The position numbers and the translations under genes are program-made. DNA of 64,000 nt, taken from NCBI RefSeq assembly GCF_014841125.1, contig NZ_JACYTQ010000007.1, positions 62,001 to 126,000 of the forward strand, in the 5' to 3' direction. Source of the stretch: Echinicola arenosa (GTDB lineage: Bacteria; Bacteroidota; Bacteroidia; Cytophagales; Cyclobacteriaceae). Position 1 is the first letter of the stretch, and the number at the start of each line of letters is the position of its first letter. The notes beneath the pieces were generated by a model. That model had not been told where the DNA came from. It worked only from the letters and a program-made list of their open reading frames with translations, and did not search any database. Positions 27,483 to 35,951 of the stretch are shown here, piece by piece.

Positions 27483-29003
27483 TTATTGATGTTGCTCTCT
27501 AAGGAGATCGTTGATTGTTTTTACCGGATTAAAAGTTTCTAGCGGGACTTCCACAAAAATTGAGTTCCAATCAGCCATAGATCCATTCCAGAGCCCTGGC
27601 AATTCTTGGGCTTTTAAGTCTTTACCATTCTTTGATTTGAAGGTTATAAAACCAGTGGAAGGGTCTCTGTATTTAAGTAGGTCAAATTTCTCTCCCTTGT
27701 AATTTTTTACTCCGCAAACTAAGTCTGTCGGATTAAAATGAGTGGATGATTTCAAGATATTGGCATGTTTTTTATCTTCAAGATCCAACTGTGCAGTTTC
27801 CCCGATCTGTAAAGAAACGGAACCATCATTATCATTTACCCAAAATGGACCTCCACCTGGCTCGCCTGTGTTTTCTACCATTCCACATACACGCAGTGGC
27901 CTGTCGAGCTTACTCTTTAAATATTGTACTTTATCATCATCTTCAAGGGAGCTAAAACTATGAGGTAACCTGTGACCAAGTTTATTCTCGAGAAAAGCAG
28001 AAGCTGTGCTAATGTTGTCAGGGTTTGAAGACTCTCCAAGATTTGCAAGAATAGAAAATAGTTTTTCCTGAGTTTCAAGAAGGATACTGGCAATTGCTAT
28101 TTTATACTTTCGGGTAACTTCTTTAAGGTGGTCAGGTACGACATTATCAATATTTTTTATAAAAATAATATCTGCGTCTACTTCATTAAGGTTTTCCAAA
28201 AGAGCGCCATGTCCCGCAGGCCTGAAAAGGATTTCACCATTTTCCTCAACAAAAGGAGTGTTGTCCATATTGACAGCAATGGTATCAGTTGATTTCTTTT
28301 GTTGGGAAAAACTGACTTCAAAATTAATATTAAACTTATTGCTTAGAAACTTCTTTAGGTAGTTTACCTTGTCTTCAAAGCGGTCTTGATGTTCTGGGGA
28401 AACCGTGAAATGGAGCCTTACCGTATTACCTTTACCCAATCCGTATTGAATTCCTTCTGAAAAGTGCTCATAAACCGGAGTTCTACTTCCATCGTCATAT
28501 CTATGAAACTTTAACAAGCCTTTTGGAAGATTGCCGTATCCTAACCCTTTGTCATCCAATAACCATGAGATAATGGTAGTATATTCCTCTTTTTCAATAA
28601 GGGTATGGATGTTAAGGTTGTTTTCTAAAAGTTTTGTTTCCAGATCATTATAAAATGCAAACGATTTCAAATTAGAAATAAATTTTTTTACAAAGGGATT
28701 GTTATCCAAACTTTTGTCATCAGCACTCAAATACGAAAACAGGTCTTTGAACATTCTAGTTGCTGCACCACTGGCAGGTACGAATTTTACAATTTCCTTT
28801 TCCGCACACTTGCTGGGGTATTCTTTAAGGTATCTTTCAATTTCATCATTTGTGACTGTCTGAATGCCATTGCCAATAGCAGCAGCTTCCTCAATTGGTA
28901 AGGCAGGGAAGCCATTAATAAAATTGCTAATTTGCTCTTCTACCTTTTCTACATTCATGCCCTGAAGGCTGACCTGTTCTTTGACTGCTTCCTCAATCAT
29001 CAT
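27483..29003 (-). CDS. DUF4301 domain protein
   Basis: A 506-residue cytoplasmic protein assigned to DUF4301 by its opening (VKFVPASGAATRMFKDLFSYL, about residues 72-92), a middle segment (LRLHFTVSPEHQDRFE-like, here TVRLHFTVSPEHQDRF) and GHGALLENLNEVDADIIFIKNIDN, which looks like a nucleotidyltransferase-fold strand with a DxD-like end. The family is Bacteroidota-restricted. The ASGAATRMF stretch recalls a phosphate- or nucleotide-binding loop, and the fold may be related to sugar-nucleotidyltransferases, but that is inference. Two ATG codons are adjacent (29003 and 29000). Confidence 0.85.
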   Translation of the reverse strand: MMIEEAVKEQVSLQGMNVEKVEEQISNFINGFPALPIEEAAAIGNGIQTVTNDEIERYLKEYPSKCAEKEIVKFVPASGAATRMFKDLFSYLSADDKSLDNNPFVKKFISNLKSFAFYNDLETKLLENNLNIHTLIEKEEYTTIISWLLDDKGLGYGNLPKGLLKFHRYDDGSRTPVYEHFSEGIQYGLGKGNTVRLHFTVSPEHQDRFEDKVNYLKKFLSNKFNINFEVSFSQQKKSTDTIAVNMDNTPFVEENGEILFRPAGHGALLENLNEVDADIIFIKNIDNVVPDHLKEVTRKYKIAIASILLETQEKLFSILANLGESSNPDNISTASAFLENKLGHRLPHSFSSLEDDDKVQYLKSKLDRPLRVCGMVENTGEPGGGPFWVNDNDGSVSLQIGETAQLDLEDKKHANILKSSTHFNPTDLVCGVKNYKGEKFDLLKYRDPSTGFITFKSKNGKDLKAQELPGLWNGSMADWNSIFVEVPLETFNPVKTINDLLREQHQ

Positions 29004-29221
29004 GCTTAAAAATTTTAAAATTATATTACGTTATTTTTAGTAAATGGTGACTTCTCTATAAAATTAATGATTTTATAAATCTCTACAAGAGTAAAAGTGT
29101 GAAATGTATGTTAAAAAATGAATTATAAATATATTTTTATGTTTTTTAATGTTTTAAGCAATGTCTGAAACATTTGAAGTACAAGTTACAATGAAAATAT
29201 TTTATTGAAAAGGAGGAGGCT

Positions 29222-30088
29222 TCAATATTGATGGAAGGCCTGGGAAACAAACTCCAGTACAGTTGGTAAGGATTGTCTCCAATAGGACCAAGAGTGACTT
29301 CCATTTCTAATTCTAAACTCGTGGGGGATTTCTTTTTTTCTCATCGCAATATGTACCAAACTATTGCCTTCATAAAGGAAGTCATCGTCACCGCAGTCAA
29401 TATACCATCTCACCGAATTTTTTTTGTCATCAGGAATTTTTTCTATCAAGGATAATGCATTATGGTTTTCAAAGTAGGAGGTAAGTTGTTCGTCAGAGAA
29501 GTTCTTTGTATCCATTCTCTGTTTCATTTGCTCCAAAGATAAGGGGCCAATATAAGCACTTAATGGAGCAGCTGAAGAAAATAATTCCGGATGGTGGAGA
29601 GCATACATGAAAGTTCCTCCGCCACCCATTGATAGACCTGAAACAGCTCTATACCTTTTTTCTCCTTTGGTTCTATATTCTTTTTCAACATGAGGAATAA
29701 GTTCTTGGAAGAAAAAATCTTCATAGTTCCAATTACCATCAATCTGGTTGAAGTATCCTCTAACACCCGTATTAGCATCTGGCATCACAATGATCATAGG
29801 TGTGGCTTGGCCTGATTTGATTGCTTCATCCGCAATATGCAGGACTTCACCAAATTGAACCCACCCTGTTTGGTCGTCGCCTGCGCCATGAAGTAAATAC
29901 AATACAGGATAGCTTCTTTCTGATGTCTCATAATCAGGGGGGAGATATAGGGCGTACTTTCTTTCTCCACCAAGAATTTCACTTTTTAGACTTAAATTAT
30001 CATATACTTTACCCGATTGAGCCATAAGGGATGAAACTATCCCCCAAGTTAGCAGGCTGACTGTCAAAAGAACTTTATATTTCATCAT
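29222..30088 (-). CDS. Exported esterase (alpha/beta hydrolase, esterase D/CE1-like)
   Basis: A 288-residue secreted hydrolase: signal peptide ending at LMAQSG (about residue 24), YLLHGAGDDQTGW (64-76) with the oxyanion part, MIIVMPDAN, and the nucleophile S153 in VSGLSMGGGG; a His in NGSHSWSYWRQ near the end completes the triad. The family contains acetyl-xylan, feruloyl and trehalose-mycolyl type esterases; the substrate is unknown. It begins 13 bp after the histidine kinase gene, so it shares that operon. Confidence 0.88.
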   Translation of the reverse strand: MMKYKVLLTVSLLTWGIVSSLMAQSGKVYDNLSLKSEILGGERKYALYLPPDYETSERSYPVLYLLHGAGDDQTGWVQFGEVLHIADEAIKSGQATPMIIVMPDANTGVRGYFNQIDGNWNYEDFFFQELIPHVEKEYRTKGEKRYRAVSGLSMGGGGTFMYALHHPELFSSAAPLSAYIGPLSLEQMKQRMDTKNFSDEQLTSYFENHNALSLIEKIPDDKKNSVRWYIDCGDDDFLYEGNSLVHIAMRKKEIPHEFRIRNGSHSWSYWRQSLPTVLEFVSQAFHQY

Positions 30089-30101
30089 GGGAAAGTATAT
30101 T

Positions 30102-31004
30102 TTATTTTGAATTAAATGTATGAGAGTGTTTAGGTGATTTTTCTTGAACTAATGGGGTGCTTTTTGGGATAGTGAAGAAAAACTTCGAGCCTTCTCCCAA
30201 TGAGGATTCAACCCAGATCTCACCATTCATTTCCATAATAATTTTCTTTACTATAGTAAGCCCAATTCCTGTACTGTCTTCATTGATTGACTGGAGGTTT
30301 TCAAACAGATCAAAGATAAATTTCATGTTTTGTTTTCCGATTCCAGGGCCATTATCTTGAACACAAATCATGTAATCAAAGGCTCTTTCTTTACAAAAAA
30401 TAGAAATTTCACAAATTTCTTTATCATTGAATTTAATGGCATTGCTGATCAGGTTGCTCAATATCTGAATTAGAGCGGATTCGTTGTATACTAATGTAGG
30501 CATATCCTCTTCAATACTAAAATGGATTTCCTTTTTCAGAATATAGTCCCTTGCTAGTTTAGTACATATATCATTTAAATCAATCGATGTCATCGTGATA
30601 TTGGTAGCATTGGATTTGGAATACTCCAATATCCCTTGGATCATACTTCTTGTCCTATCATTGATGTTTTTTAAAATTTCAATGTATTCATTCAGGCCTT
30701 GATTATTATATTGCTTTACTTCATCCTCAATAAGGGATATTATTCCTTTTGACGAATTAAGAGGTGATTTGATGTCATGGGCGACTGTGTAGGAAAACTT
30801 TTCAAGGTTGCTATTTATTTCCTCTAAGTTGGACCTTATGACGATATTGTTTTCAAGTTCCTCACTTAACATGTTTAAGCCAAATGCTATGAGATTGATA
30901 GGTTCGTTAGTGATTTCTATGTCCAGTCTTCTTGAGAAGTCAAGTCTGGCCATAGCACCTATCATTTCTACCATTTCGGTTAATATTTCCTCTTTATCGC
31001 TCAT
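30102..31004 (-). CDS. Soluble sensor histidine kinase
   Basis: A 300-residue kinase without transmembrane segments. Residues 1-70 form a helical, HAMP-like linker; the HisKA H-box is FSYTVAHDIKSPLNS (about 71-85); the ATPase domain shows the N-box LIQILSNLISNAIKFND, G1 VQDNGPGIG and G2 STGIGLTIVKKII. No response regulator is adjacent. Its start overlaps the end of the upstream STAS-like gene by 11 bp, so input is probably supplied by that protein or a complex with it. The esterase gene follows 13 bp downstream. Confidence 0.93.
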   Translation of the reverse strand: MSDKEEILTEMVEMIGAMARLDFSRRLDIEITNEPINLIAFGLNMLSEELENNIVIRSNLEEINSNLEKFSYTVAHDIKSPLNSSKGIISLIEDEVKQYNNQGLNEYIEILKNINDRTRSMIQGILEYSKSNATNITMTSIDLNDICTKLARDYILKKEIHFSIEEDMPTLVYNESALIQILSNLISNAIKFNDKEICEISIFCKERAFDYMICVQDNGPGIGKQNMKFIFDLFENLQSINEDSTGIGLTIVKKIIMEMNGEIWVESSLGEGSKFFFTIPKSTPLVQEKSPKHSHTFNSK

Positions 31005-31383
31005 CGTTTATGAAGTTTTGGAGCCAGTAAATAGCTTCATTTTTATCACTAAAAAGTTTCAGGGGAAATTTGGTTTTATTTAATCCCAAAAAGAAATTCC
31101 CAATTAGTCTTGATAACGAGGATTCTACAAGCATGGCACATGCACTTTGTATGTTCGCTGCTTCCTCACTGGCATAATAATCACGGCATTCTTTTGACCC
31201 TCCTTTGGTTTCAGTAATGTCTACCAGCACGGGTACTTTTTTTCCGTTTGCTAATGCTTTTACAGCGTTAAGGTTTTCTATGGCATCTTCAAGATTTAAG
31301 TATGAATTTGGAAACGTTTTACACTCGATAATTCCAATATCGTTTATAATTAGATGCTCTGTTTTGGTGGTAATTTCTTTCAT
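30994..31383 (-). CDS. STAS/SpoIIAA-like protein (DUF7793-like), kinase partner
   Basis: A 129-residue cytoplasmic protein whose pattern resembles the DUF7793/SpoIIAA-like fold: KKVPVLVDITETKG (about 49-62), REYYASEEA-like (here CRDYYASEEA), then SRLIGNFFLGLNKTKFPLKLFSDKNEAIYWL at the C-terminus. Related proteins bind nucleotides or act as anti-anti-sigma-like switches; no phosphorylatable Ser is certain here. The 11-bp overlap with the kinase gene indicates translational coupling and a likely physical pair. Confidence 0.75.
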   Translation of the reverse strand: MKEITTKTEHLIINDIGIIECKTFPNSYLNLEDAIENLNAVKALANGKKVPVLVDITETKGGSKECRDYYASEEAANIQSACAMLVESSLSRLIGNFFLGLNKTKFPLKLFSDKNEAIYWLQNFINDER

Positions 31384-31850
31384 CTCATGTATAAAGAATA
31401 AACCAGTGCTTGCTAATTTGGTTTTTTTAAGAACCGTAATTAGGTTCGATGGCCCATTTCAGTATGAAAAACAAGATACTTGAAAAGAGTCTTTATGCAA
31501 AGCTTTTTTTATGCAAAAGGAGGTTTGGTTATAGTTTATTTTAAATACGTGTTATATAACTATTCTTTTTTCTCATGTATTTTATTGAATTATTATATGC
31601 TAAGTGATATGTTTTATGAAATTAAATAAAAGTATTATTGATATTACGTATATCCGAAATTTCACAGATTATCAGATTTTCATAGATGAGTGCACTCTTA
31701 CGGATACACATAATTGATATTGTGATATAGTTTAGTGGTTGTGCTTTATGGTTGCTTTGTTTGTAATTGCTAATTAAGACTGAAAGTAACTTGGGACATT
31801 TATTTAGTTGGCTTTTGATTTAGAGGTTGTTGCATTTTAAGGTAAAAAAA
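31384..31850. other. Non-coding AT-rich stretch
   Basis: No open frame with coding character and no tRNA-like fold seen. It must hold the promoter of the STAS-like/kinase/esterase operon at its left end. A segment near 31660-31690 (TTTCACAGATTATCAG, then TTTTCATAGATGA) resembles a degenerate short direct repeat of a CACAGAT-type unit; otherwise nothing recognisable. Confidence 0.4.
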
Positions 31851-31875
31851 TAGTCCGCTTCATGTTAGCGGACTA
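31851..31875 (-). terminator. Terminator of the 14-residue-repeat lipoprotein gene
   Basis: A perfect 9-bp stem (TAGTCCGCT with AGCGGACTA) and 7-nt loop, followed on the minus strand by T7. Confidence 0.88.
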
Positions 31876-31953
31876 TTAGGAAAAGTTGAGATCGGAAAAA
31901 ACCTTGTTTACTTAAAACAGTTAGAAAGAAGGGAATTAAAAACCTTTTCTTAT

Positions 31954-32361
31954 TTACATACCGATTAGACTCATTGCTTGTTTTAATATTTTAGGATTGC
32001 TTGTAATGAAGCCCATCAATTTTTGGGTAAGCTCAGGGTTACTGAATATATATTCCATTAATTTTCCTTTTGCCTCAGGGTTGGATTTTAAAAAATCCAA
32101 GACTTTTGTTTTTGTTTCTGGGTTCTTTTTTAGATAGTTTACTGCTTTTTCTCTAACATCTGATTCATTATTGATCAGCTCCTCTTTAAGCTTTTCTTGT
32201 GCCTCCGGGTTGTCTTGCAGGTAACTTTTCATTTCGTCTACCTCCATTGTTTCGGTTGACATCCCATCAGTCATACTTGCAGGCTGGGAGCTACTGCAAC
32301 CAGTATACACAAACACCAAGATAATGAATATTGATTTTAGAATTGTTTTTTTCTTATTCAT
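31954..32361 (-). CDS. Lipoprotein built of 14-residue NPE repeats
   Basis: A 135-residue protein. A lipoprotein signal peptide ends at C22 (VYTGC), followed by a Ser/Thr/Met-rich linker. From residue 51 to the end, six consecutive units begin with Asn-Pro-Glu or a variant at residues 51, 65, 80, 94, 108 and 122; the last four are exactly 14 residues apart with the pattern NPExxxKLMxFIxS. The units should form short amphipathic helices capped by Asn-Pro. I do not recognise a family name; an envelope scaffold or helix-bundle role is a guess. A clear terminator follows. Confidence 0.82.
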   Translation of the reverse strand: MNKKKTILKSIFIILVFVYTGCSSSQPASMTDGMSTETMEVDEMKSYLQDNPEAQEKLKEELINNESDVREKAVNYLKKNPETKTKVLDFLKSNPEAKGKLMEYIFSNPELTQKLMGFITSNPKILKQAMSLIGM

Positions 32362-32525
32362 CTTATTTATAGTTTGTTATATACAAGTTAATCAATAATC
32401 TAGAATGCTTGACCAGAGTTTATAGAATAATGAAGTATTTTGTGTTTAATTGTGTTTCAAGTGAAAATATAAGTAGCTCATTGTCTTATTTTTGGTATGA
32501 CCTGCTCATTATGAATACTATCTAT

Positions 32526-34022
32526 TCAGGTAATTTTCATTTCCTCCATAAATAGGCTCGTAAAGGTGCCGTTGGGATTATAAATACGCATGAGATTTCT
32601 CCATTTTTTAAGGCCTGGATGGATTTGGTCTGTATCATACTCATCTCTAATCAATAATTTGTTGAATTTTCCCCAATGAGGAATTCCTCCATGTTCTAGC
32701 ATCAGTTTTAGGCATGATTCAATGATCTCAACTTCTCCGTTACTGTCTAACACCATTGGTGTATCTACATACACCACTTCTCTACCAAATTCAGGTGCTA
32801 TGGAAGCTTTGGAACGTTTGACATATCGGATACCTATAGGAGAATTATGATAGAGGTTATTGTTCTTCAAAATAGCTGCATTTTTTATCAATTCGTCTAT
32901 GACGGTAATGTAGTTGTCATCCTTATAATCAAAGGCTACTTCACAGTCATAGGCTCTTTCTTTGATATATTCTCCACCTTGAAACAATACTTTATGAGCT
33001 GTGTCTCTATAACCTTTATCTTGAAGATTTCTCATGGCGGTTTCTATTAAGCGGGGCATTTTATCTGGATGCTTTGAAGAGCATTTTTTAATGGAAGCAT
33101 AGCCCATCACACCTACGATTTTAAGGTTGCCTAAAATGGAACCAATAAAGTTTCTAAACTGGTCTCCAAATTTCTTTGCCAAGGGTTTACTGTATTCTAT
33201 TTCATAGGTACTGATCAAGCAAGTATGATCATTGGGGGATTTGCCTTTTGTAAGGATATAAGGATTAATGAGAAGTTTTACACCTCTAAATTTGTTGAGT
33301 AATTCCCTTGAAGCTAGTAGCGGTTTTACTTCCGCCCATGGTAAGATATAGTTTCTTTCTTTTAGCCAATATTCATGTTCTACTCGTAAAATGTATGCAT
33401 AAATAATCCCGAATGCTCCCAAACTCACCATCATGGCGTGAAACGTGTCATCATCTCTGATGATTTTGAAGTCACCATTGTAGATAAGTGATTTTTTGGA
33501 AATGCCTTTAGTTCTTTCTACTTGGAGTTTCTGACCTCCATGAGTAACAATTTGAATTGCACGGATCATGCCATGAATGGCAGGTACATTTACGCCGGTT
33601 CCATGGGTGCCTGTAGAAATGGCTCCCGAAATGGTCTGGTGGTTGATACCTCCCATATTGGTAATAGAATAGCCCAAATTGGTAAGTTCATTGTTGAGTG
33701 ACTTGACAGTAACACCAGATTGCACCCATACAAATGGTGCTTCCTGATATTTTTCTTTTAGAGTTAGTTGGGCGACTTTCCTGACTTTGTTCAGCTTTTC
33801 AGGAAGGATGAGGAAATTGTGTTCGTGAATTAGGGCAACATTGGAAAAGCTATGGCCTGAGCCTACTGCTCTTACCGTTTTGTTTTCTCGTTCTGCTCTT
33901 AAAATAATTTCAGCAATTTCATCGTGATTCGTTGGTTTAAAATAATGATCAGTTCGAATGCTGTGCTTTTTAATGGTGTTTTGCCAAACTCCATTTTTGA
34001 AATTTCTGTCAAACCTAGACAT
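32526..34022 (-). CDS. FAD-linked sugar-lactone oxidase (D-arabinono-1,4-lactone oxidase family)
   Basis: A 498-residue flavoenzyme: N-terminal FAD_binding_4 domain with RAVGSGHSFSNVAL and AISTGTHGTG, and a C-terminal ALO domain with RYVKRSKASIAPEFGRE and HGGIPHWGKFNKL. Relatives oxidise aldono-lactones or sugar alcohols (for example L-gulono-lactone oxidase and alditol oxidase). The substrate is not set by the sequence. The start is placed at 34022 (MSRFDRNFKNGVWQN), the usual N-terminus for this group; the open frame extends to 34091 with a hydrophobic stretch that does not look like a genuine signal peptide. Confidence 0.88.
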   Translation of the reverse strand: MSRFDRNFKNGVWQNTIKKHSIRTDHYFKPTNHDEIAEIILRAERENKTVRAVGSGHSFSNVALIHEHNFLILPEKLNKVRKVAQLTLKEKYQEAPFVWVQSGVTVKSLNNELTNLGYSITNMGGINHQTISGAISTGTHGTGVNVPAIHGMIRAIQIVTHGGQKLQVERTKGISKKSLIYNGDFKIIRDDDTFHAMMVSLGAFGIIYAYILRVEHEYWLKERNYILPWAEVKPLLASRELLNKFRGVKLLINPYILTKGKSPNDHTCLISTYEIEYSKPLAKKFGDQFRNFIGSILGNLKIVGVMGYASIKKCSSKHPDKMPRLIETAMRNLQDKGYRDTAHKVLFQGGEYIKERAYDCEVAFDYKDDNYITVIDELIKNAAILKNNNLYHNSPIGIRYVKRSKASIAPEFGREVVYVDTPMVLDSNGEVEIIESCLKLMLEHGGIPHWGKFNKLLIRDEYDTDQIHPGLKKWRNLMRIYNPNGTFTSLFMEEMKIT

Positions 34023-34174
34023 GGTTAGTGTGGTTAAATGTTGAAAAAAGAAAATCAGCGTATGCAGTTTCAAGGAATGAGTCGAAGGCACTCTGAAAAA
34101 TCCTTGATCGAAATTAGTGGCAGTAAAAGTGGTTCTGTTTTATTGTAAGCTATTGATTTTAATATACTTAAAAA

Positions 34175-34201
34175 ATACCTGATTCCATAAGAATCAGGTA
34201 T
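34175..34201 (-). terminator. Terminator of the membrane-protein/XRE operon
   Basis: A perfect 11-bp stem (ATACCTGATTC with GAATCAGGTAT) and 5-nt loop with a T6 tail on the minus strand, 21 bp after the regulator stop codon. Confidence 0.88.
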
Positions 34202-34222
34202 AAAGTGTTGTTGCGAATTGAA

Positions 34223-34423
34223 TCAGTCTGTATCCTCAAGTTTAAAAATCTCATTTACTGTTTTTTCAAAAATCTTGGCCATCTTAAGCGCTAGGATGGT
34301 GGAAGGAACATACCTGCCTTTTTCAATTGAGTTGATGGTCTGTCTCGAGACCCCGATTTGTTTGGCAAGCTCATCTTGTGTTATATTTTTGATGGCACGC
34401 TCTACTTTGATTGTGTTTTGCAT
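34223..34423 (-). CDS. Small XRE-family transcriptional regulator
   Basis: A 66-residue protein that is essentially one helix-turn-helix: ITQDELAKQIGVSRQTINSIEKGRYVPS (about residues 14-41) is a canonical Cro/CI-type domain. Proteins of this size usually act as dimeric repressors of their own operon. The start codon shares its A with the stop codon of the upstream membrane-protein gene (TAATG), so the two are translationally coupled. A palindrome upstream of the operon (34929-34938) may be its operator. Confidence 0.92.
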   Translation of the reverse strand: MQNTIKVERAIKNITQDELAKQIGVSRQTINSIEKGRYVPSTILALKMAKIFEKTVNEIFKLEDTD

Positions 34424-34878
34424 TATCTACTCAATTTCAAAAAAGCATAAAACATGATTTGGACGATTAACATGAAGAACAGCAGTTGAAAATCTCCTAA
34501 TTGAAGTAATTCATTATTTTCTTCATGGGAAAATAGAAACGCTACTCCAAAGTTGATAAATGGCTGGATAATGGCGTAAAATACCCCACATATGAAAGCA
34601 AATTTATAAGACTGAGCCTTTAAGGTAATGGTCATTTCATCCTCTACTTTGTCCTTTGAAATGGAAATCATCAATAGACCAATCAATATGAGTTTCCTGA
34701 AGACTTCTCTCATGATTTCAGCTTCTCCCGCAGACATTCTGAAAATAAACAAACAGCAAAGACCGCTGATGGCTATAATTACACCAAGGAGCTTGTACTT
34801 GTGGTGTAATTGGAATCCGAAGAGTTGATGGATTTTTTTACGCTCACATTCAATAATTTTGTTTGTAGTGTTATTCAT
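34423..34878 (-). CDS. Four-helix membrane protein coupled to XRE regulator
   Basis: A 151-residue protein with a basic, Cys-containing N-terminus and about four hydrophobic helices (residues 29-45, 61-78, 90-112 and 130-147). No family recognised with certainty. Pairs of a short integral membrane protein and a 65-70-residue XRE regulator are frequent in Bacteroidota and Firmicutes. The membrane protein could sense an envelope signal for the regulator, but the sequence does not show this. Confidence 0.7.
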   Translation of the reverse strand: MNNTTNKIIECERKKIHQLFGFQLHHKYKLLGVIIAISGLCCLFIFRMSAGEAEIMREVFRKLILIGLLMISISKDKVEDEMTITLKAQSYKFAFICGVFYAIIQPFINFGVAFLFSHEENNELLQLGDFQLLFFMLIVQIMFYAFLKLSR

Positions 34879-34928
34879 GTTTTGTAAAGTTTAGTTGCTA
34901 AATAATTAAGTTTGCTTTACTTTATGAC

Positions 34929-34938
34929 AAGTATACTT
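34929..34938. promoter_or_regulatory. Palindrome AAGTATACTT, candidate XRE operator
   Basis: A perfect 10-bp palindrome about 50 bp upstream of the membrane-protein/XRE operon, with a second inverted repeat (TTTGTT, TAAT, AACAAA) just beyond it. The position and symmetry suit a small XRE dimer binding its own control region. Sequence alone cannot confirm this. Confidence 0.35.
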
Positions 34939-35000
34939 TACATTTTGTTTAATAACAAATTTGAACATGAATTATTGATTTTTCTGGAATTAATAAATTT

Positions 35001-35933
35001 CTACTCTTTCATTTCTTGTATGAAACTGGGTGTGACTGGGTCATTTTTAAAAAAGTCAGCTTTTTTACCTTGGCTTAGTGCCCATCGGTCGAGCCATGAA
35101 ATCCCCCAGTCACCAAATCTGGTTTCCTTTGATTGATATGCAGAATCTTTGAGTACCTCTTCTTGGCTGACAAATTGATAACCATGTTTTTGATAGCAGT
35201 CAAGAAGTTCATCCATATATTCTGCATTGAGCAAGCTCGCATGGCAAAGTAGGATTTGGTTGATGTTCCTCTCAAATAGCGCTTGGGCTGATTGCTCAAA
35301 GTAGAGGAGCTTTTCCTCCATATATTGTACATATGCTGTGCCGATTTTCCTCATAAGAGATTGGTTTTTGACTTTATAGGCTTTGGAATAGGCATAGGCA
35401 AATAAATAGTCTGCATTATCAATGGTGACAGGGGCTTCGATGTAATGATGTGTTTTCAAAAATTGGCTCAAACTATCTTTTTGAGCCTTGTTAGCTCCAC
35501 TTCTTAAATAGGGATGCCTGAAAAACTTTAATTCTTTCCCGTATTCAGGTAAAAGATCTACAAGTACTTCTTGTCCTTTCAATATGTCTTTTGTAAAAGC
35601 ATCAAAACCGACTTGATGGTAGTTTGGGTGTGAGTAGGTGTGGTTACCCAAGTCCATTCCTTTTTCCAACCAATACCTTAAAAGCCCTAGGTCAGAATCA
35701 GTAAGTTTTCCATTGTTATACAATTTAACTTCATTGACATAACCAATTGCTTGAACATTATATTTCACAAAGGTATCAACTAATTTATAGGTTATATTTT
35801 GCTTAAACTCAATTTCATTGATGCCATAAGTGACCGTTGGAAGGTCATCTACTGTGATGCACATTTTTTTATTTTGAGCCTGAGCCCAACTGATTGTCAA
35901 TATGGTGAGGAGAAAAAGGCTGAATTTTTTCAT
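35001..35933 (-). CDS. Exported polysaccharide deacetylase (CE4 family)
   Basis: A 310-residue secreted enzyme: signal peptide ending at WAQAQN (about residue 20), then MCITVDDLPTVTYG with the catalytic/metal Asp pair and LGNHTYSHPNYH with the metal His motif HxxSH. CE4 enzymes remove acetyl groups from N-acetyl-hexosamine polymers or O-acetylated polysaccharides. The 100 C-terminal residues are typical of a larger Bacteroidota subgroup. The substrate is unknown. The thioredoxin-domain gene lies 18 bp upstream, so the two are probably co-transcribed. Confidence 0.88.
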   Translation of the reverse strand: MKKFSLFLLTILTISWAQAQNKKMCITVDDLPTVTYGINEIEFKQNITYKLVDTFVKYNVQAIGYVNEVKLYNNGKLTDSDLGLLRYWLEKGMDLGNHTYSHPNYHQVGFDAFTKDILKGQEVLVDLLPEYGKELKFFRHPYLRSGANKAQKDSLSQFLKTHHYIEAPVTIDNADYLFAYAYSKAYKVKNQSLMRKIGTAYVQYMEEKLLYFEQSAQALFERNINQILLCHASLLNAEYMDELLDCYQKHGYQFVSQEEVLKDSAYQSKETRFGDWGISWLDRWALSQGKKADFFKNDPVTPSFIQEMKE

Positions 35934-35951
35934 AAGTTGTTTGAGACTGTT

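Noticed and set aside
31640-31700. Dispersed repeat based on CACAGAT-like units
   Set aside because: Only two imperfect, short matches; too weak to call without a genome-wide comparison.
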